DNA of 10,800 bases, from the NCBI GenBank assembly GCA_039920165.1, contig JBDSEG010000227.1, forward strand, positions 1 to 10,800. The letters run 5' to 3'. The stretch comes from JBDSEG01 sp039920165 (GTDB lineage Bacteria; Pseudomonadota; Gammaproteobacteria; Burkholderiales; Burkholderiaceae_C). The notes beneath the pieces are model-generated. The model searched no databases. It was not told where the DNA came from and was given only the letters and a program-made list of their open reading frames with translations. Of the stretch, positions 8,652-10,800 are shown in pieces (position 1 is the first letter of the stretch; each line of letters starts with the position of its first letter). The position numbers and the translations under genes were made by a program.

Positions 8652-9266
8652 TTGAACGTCGTCTTCGATTTCGGCGGCGTGCTGTTTCGCTGGCAGCCGC
8701 ACGAATTCATGCCGCGCCTGCTGCCGCGGCTGGCCTTCGACGACGCCTCGACACGGGCATTGGTGCTCGCGTTCTTCCAGCATTTCGAAGGCGACTGGGG
8801 CGAGTTCGACCTGGGTCGCATCGATGCCGGCACGCTCGCCGGCCGCATCACGCGACGCATCGGCATCACGGTCGATGAAGCGCGCTTTGCGATCGATGCG
8901 GTCGTCGACGAACTGACGCCGCTTGCCGATTCAGTCACCGTGCTGCGGCGGCTGCATGCACGGGGCCACGGCCTCTTCTTTCTCTCCAACATGCCGTTGT
9001 CGTATGCGGCCTTGCTGGAGTCGCGCAACGATTTCTTCGGCCTGTTCCGCAGCGGCCTCTTCTCGTCGCGCGTCGGACTCGTCAAGCCGGAGCCGGCGAT
9101 CTACGAGCTCGCGATCGCGACCTTCGGCGTCGATCCGCTCGAGACGGTTTTTATCGACGACGTCGAGAGGAACCTTGTTGCGGCGAGTCGGTTTGGCTGG
9201 CGGGGAATCCTTTTTCGCAATGCGACGCAGTGCGAGGGTGAGCTTCGCGCCCTCGGCGTGATGTAA
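8652..9266 (+). CDS. HAD-family phosphatase, YihX-like
   Basis: A 204-residue HAD hydrolase of subfamily IA resembling E. coli YihX, which dephosphorylates alpha-D-glucose-1-phosphate. Motif I is FDFGGVLF (nucleophile D6; the usual second Asp is Gly8, as in YihX FDLGN). Motif II is FLSN (S112), the motif III lysine is K145 in LVKPEPAIYE, and motif IV is FIDDVERN (D169, D170). A helical cap lies between roughly 15 and 90. Length matches YihX (199). The start must be TTG at 8652: between the isomerase stop (8613-8615) and this point the frame has no ATG or GTG. The ribosome site is poor (GACGAG), suggesting coupling to the upstream gene 36 bp away. Its position next to an isomerase supports a hexose-phosphate substrate, but that is inference; many HAD enzymes are promiscuous. 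Confidence 0.86.
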   Translation: MNVVFDFGGVLFRWQPHEFMPRLLPRLAFDDASTRALVLAFFQHFEGDWGEFDLGRIDAGTLAGRITRRIGITVDEARFAIDAVVDELTPLADSVTVLRRLHARGHGLFFLSNMPLSYAALLESRNDFFGLFRSGLFSSRVGLVKPEPAIYELAIATFGVDPLETVFIDDVERNLVAASRFGWRGILFRNATQCEGELRALGVM

Positions 9267-9296
9267 CGTTTTCGCGATTGCGGGTACATGCGTAGC

Positions 9297-9325
9297 GCCC
9301 AGCCGGGAGTTCGGCCCGGCTGGGC
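9297..9325. terminator. Strong hairpin between convergent genes, probable bidirectional terminator
   Basis: GCCCAGCCGGG (9297-9307) and CCCGGCTGGGC (9315-9325) form a perfect 11-bp GC-rich stem with a 7-base loop. It lies between the HAD phosphatase stop and the stop of the convergent peptidase gene. There is no U-tract on either side, so it is not a textbook intrinsic terminator. An 8-bp palindrome TGTGCACA (9326-9333) adjoins it. Confidence 0.55.
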
Positions 9326-9351
9326 TGTGCACACGGGCAGACTGCGAAGAG

Positions 9352-10440
9352 TCAGGCGGACAAACCGGCAACTGCTTGCCGCGCCGCCTCGATCCCTTGG
9401 TCGACGACGCGCCGCTTCCACTCGTCCGTGTCGGTATAGAAGGCGTCGCGCACCTGCTGCTTGATCGACGCGCGGGTCGGTTCGTCGGCCTCGGGATGGT
9501 TTTCCAGCCACTGGTCGGCGCGCAGCGCGGTGATCACGTCGGCGATGGGGACAGTACCGTATTCGAGTGCGATGCCGGTGTACTGCGCCTGCGGGCACTC
9601 CTGGTAGGCGCTCATCCACATCAGGCCGGTCAACGGCGCCGAGGTAGAGCTGCCGTCGTAGATCGACGTGATGCCGGGTCCCCACCAGGCGCGCGCGCGG
9701 GCCAGCGCTTGCGGGTCGTCGGCGCAGGCGAAGATGCGTTCGCCGACGCCGCTCGGGCCGAGGCCGGTGTGGAGGTCGATCCAGCCCAGGCGCGCGCAGC
9801 GCTGGCCGTGTTCCTGCAGCACGTGGCGCAGCGTGACGTGGCTCCAGGTGGCGCTGCGCCCACCATAGAACAGGCCTTCGGGGTGGTCGTGCTGGCCGCC
9901 CGTGACGGCTTCCTGGAATGCGCGCGGGCCGCGCTCGGCGATGAAGCGGTCGATCGCAGCCGCCGCCTCGCCCGAGGGCGGCCAGGACGCGGGCACCAGA
10001 TGCGCAGCGATCGCGTCGTAGTTGGGATTGGCCGGCAGCGGCTGGCGGAAATCGTGGAAGTTGCGGTTCAGGTCGACGTTCTCGTGCGTCGTGCGCCGCC
10101 ACCACGAAAAGCCGTAGGGATTGAGGGCGTGGATGTACAGAACCGCGACCCCACTGCGCGCCACCGCCTCGTGCCACGCCGGATCGGCCATCAGTGCGCT
10201 TTGCACGCCCGAGCCGCAAAAGCCTTCGACGCCGTGGCAGGCGCTACTGACGATGAGGAGCGCTTGCGCATCGGCCGCGCCCTCGCGCACCACGTCCATC
10301 GCGAGCGCCTCGCCGTCGCGACCGAGCAACGGGTGCGGGTGGCTGCGGACATCCAGGCGCTGCGCCTCGGCGAGGGCCATGAAGCGCTCGCGCGCATGCG
10401 CGTAGGTCTGGGCGAAGAAGGCGGCGGGTTCGATGGGCAT
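9352..10440 (-). CDS. DUF2817 family, M14-like zinc peptidase/deacylase
   Basis: A 362-residue protein matching the DUF2817 family, related to M14 zinc carboxypeptidases. The zinc-ligand pattern is visible: H69 and E72 in CHGVEGFCGSG, and H224 in IDLHTGLGPSG. Substrate-side features are NVDLNRNF (121-128), corresponding to the Asn-Arg pair of M14 enzymes, and the catalytic-Glu candidate E293 in ALEYGT. No signal peptide is evident, so it is probably cytoplasmic. ATG at 10440 lacks a clear Shine-Dalgarno sequence. The gene is convergent with the HAD phosphatase, separated by a hairpin, and lies downstream of the M20 amidohydrolase on the same strand; the two may both act on peptides or N-acyl amino acids. 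The exact substrate of DUF2817 proteins is not known to me. Confidence 0.86.
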   Translation of the reverse strand: MPIEPAAFFAQTYAHARERFMALAEAQRLDVRSHPHPLLGRDGEALAMDVVREGAADAQALLIVSSACHGVEGFCGSGVQSALMADPAWHEAVARSGVAVLYIHALNPYGFSWWRRTTHENVDLNRNFHDFRQPLPANPNYDAIAAHLVPASWPPSGEAAAAIDRFIAERGPRAFQEAVTGGQHDHPEGLFYGGRSATWSHVTLRHVLQEHGQRCARLGWIDLHTGLGPSGVGERIFACADDPQALARARAWWGPGITSIYDGSSTSAPLTGLMWMSAYQECPQAQYTGIALEYGTVPIADVITALRADQWLENHPEADEPTRASIKQQVRDAFYTDTDEWKRRVVDQGIEAARQAVAGLSA

Positions 10441-10492
10441 GGGTGTCAGTTGTTCAGACGCATGCAGCTAGGGACGGGGCGACGAAGGTGAG

Positions 10493-10583
10493 GGGACGCA
10501 AAGACGCAAAGGGCGCGAAGTTCGCAAAGAACACAGGCGTTTGGCTCAGTCTTCCTTTCTGTCCTTCGCGTCCTTCGCGTCCC
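10493..10583. repeat. Degenerate intergenic inverted repeat built of GACGCAAAG-type units
   Basis: The left arm (about 10493-10520) repeats GACGCAAA twice and then GGCGCGAAG. The right arm (about 10553-10583) contains CCTTCGCGTCCTTCGCGTCC, whose complement is GGACGCGAAG twice. The arms pair imperfectly; most differences are A-to-G changes plus a one-base gap. AAGTTCGCAAAGAACACAGG continues the theme in the loop. Such cgcaaagacgcaaag elements, as I recall, recur between genes in many Proteobacteria and resemble REP/MITE-like palindromes. It fills most of the gap between the two minus-strand genes. No transposase is nearby. Confidence 0.6.
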
Positions 10584-10603
10584 AATTTCTTCGCCCGGCA
10601 ACG

Positions 10604-10800
10604 TCACCCCGCAGAGGACCCGCGTTGCGCCCCAAGCCACTGCTCGGCCAGGTTGACCCACAGCGTCGCGCCGAGCGGGATCAGTTCGTCGTTGAAGTCG
10701 TAGCTCGGGTTGTGCAGCATGCACGGGCCCATGCCGTGGCCGCCTTCGCGGTGGCTGCCGTCGCCGTTGCCGATGAGGAAGTAGCAGCCTGGCTTCTTCT
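10604..10800 (-). CDS. M20-family amidohydrolase (hippurate/N-acyl amino acid hydrolase type), C-terminal 64 residues
   Basis: Only the last 64 residues and the stop are present; the rest lies beyond the right edge. The fragment reads PGCYFLIGNGDG, then GGHGMGPCMLHNPSYDFNDE, then LIPLGATLWVNLAEQWLG, the usual ending of M20D amidohydrolases such as HipO. The LHNPSYDFND stretch contains the C-terminal metal-ligand histidine (H29 of the visible part). These cytoplasmic enzymes hydrolyse N-acyl or N-aroyl amino acids. The gene is transcribed towards the DUF2817 gene, with the repeat in between. Confidence 0.85.
   Translation of the reverse strand, partial: KKPGCYFLIGNGDGSHREGGHGMGPCMLHNPSYDFNDELIPLGATLWVNLAEQWLGAQRGSSAG

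Noticed and set aside
10443..10724. Small open frames on both strands over the repeat region
   Set aside because: They are made largely of the low-complexity repeat and the antisense or wrong frame of the M20 gene; no ribosome site or protein features.

Overview
The window is GC-rich, densely coded bacterial chromosome. Gene content (a cytosolic-type 5'-nucleotidase, a Lon-like AAA+ ATPase without a protease domain, a tandem-domain periplasmic M16 peptidase, a DUF2817 peptidase-like protein) and codon use suggest a proteobacterium, most likely a betaproteobacterium of the Burkholderiales/Rhodocyclales type. That placement is inference; there is no rRNA or marker gene here. I see no tRNA, rRNA, CRISPR array, transposase or phage gene.

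Layout. Positions 1-72 (-) may hold the first codons of a LysE/RhtB-type exporter cut by the window edge. A gene-poor leader (73-259) follows. Next come two plus-strand genes: a Lon-like AAA+ ATPase (260-1270) and an NT5C1-like 5'-nucleotidase (1361-2272). The nucleotidase ends tail to tail, with an 11-bp overlap, against a minus-strand toxin-antitoxin module: an AbrB/MazE-fold antitoxin (2720-3112), then a PIN-domain toxin (2262-2723), coupled by a TTGA stop/start overlap and preceded by a palindromic operator candidate. Upstream of the module on the same strand is a large secreted M16 zinc peptidase (3206-5956).

Divergent from the peptidase is the most unusual gene, a continuous reading frame (6105-8615) joining a roughly 300-residue TPR-like helical module to a complete glucose-6-phosphate isomerase. 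The junction carries what looks like a relic isomerase start: a Shine-Dalgarno-like GGGAG, six bases, then ACG where ATG would be expected, just after a run of seven C. A YihX-like HAD phosphatase follows 36 bp later (8652-9266), so the pair could form a small sugar-phosphate operon (glucose-6-P/fructose-6-P and possibly glucose-1-P). A strong hairpin at 9297-9325 separates it from the convergent DUF2817/M14-like peptidase gene (9352-10440, -). Upstream of that gene, a degenerate GACGCAAAG-type inverted repeat (10493-10583) fills the space to the 3' end of an M20-family amidohydrolase (10604 to the window edge, -).

Most of the window is housekeeping or common accessory content. I did not find a convincing new multi-gene system. 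The observations best worth checking are the TPR-isomerase fusion and its junction, then the toxin-antitoxin locus and the intergenic repeat.
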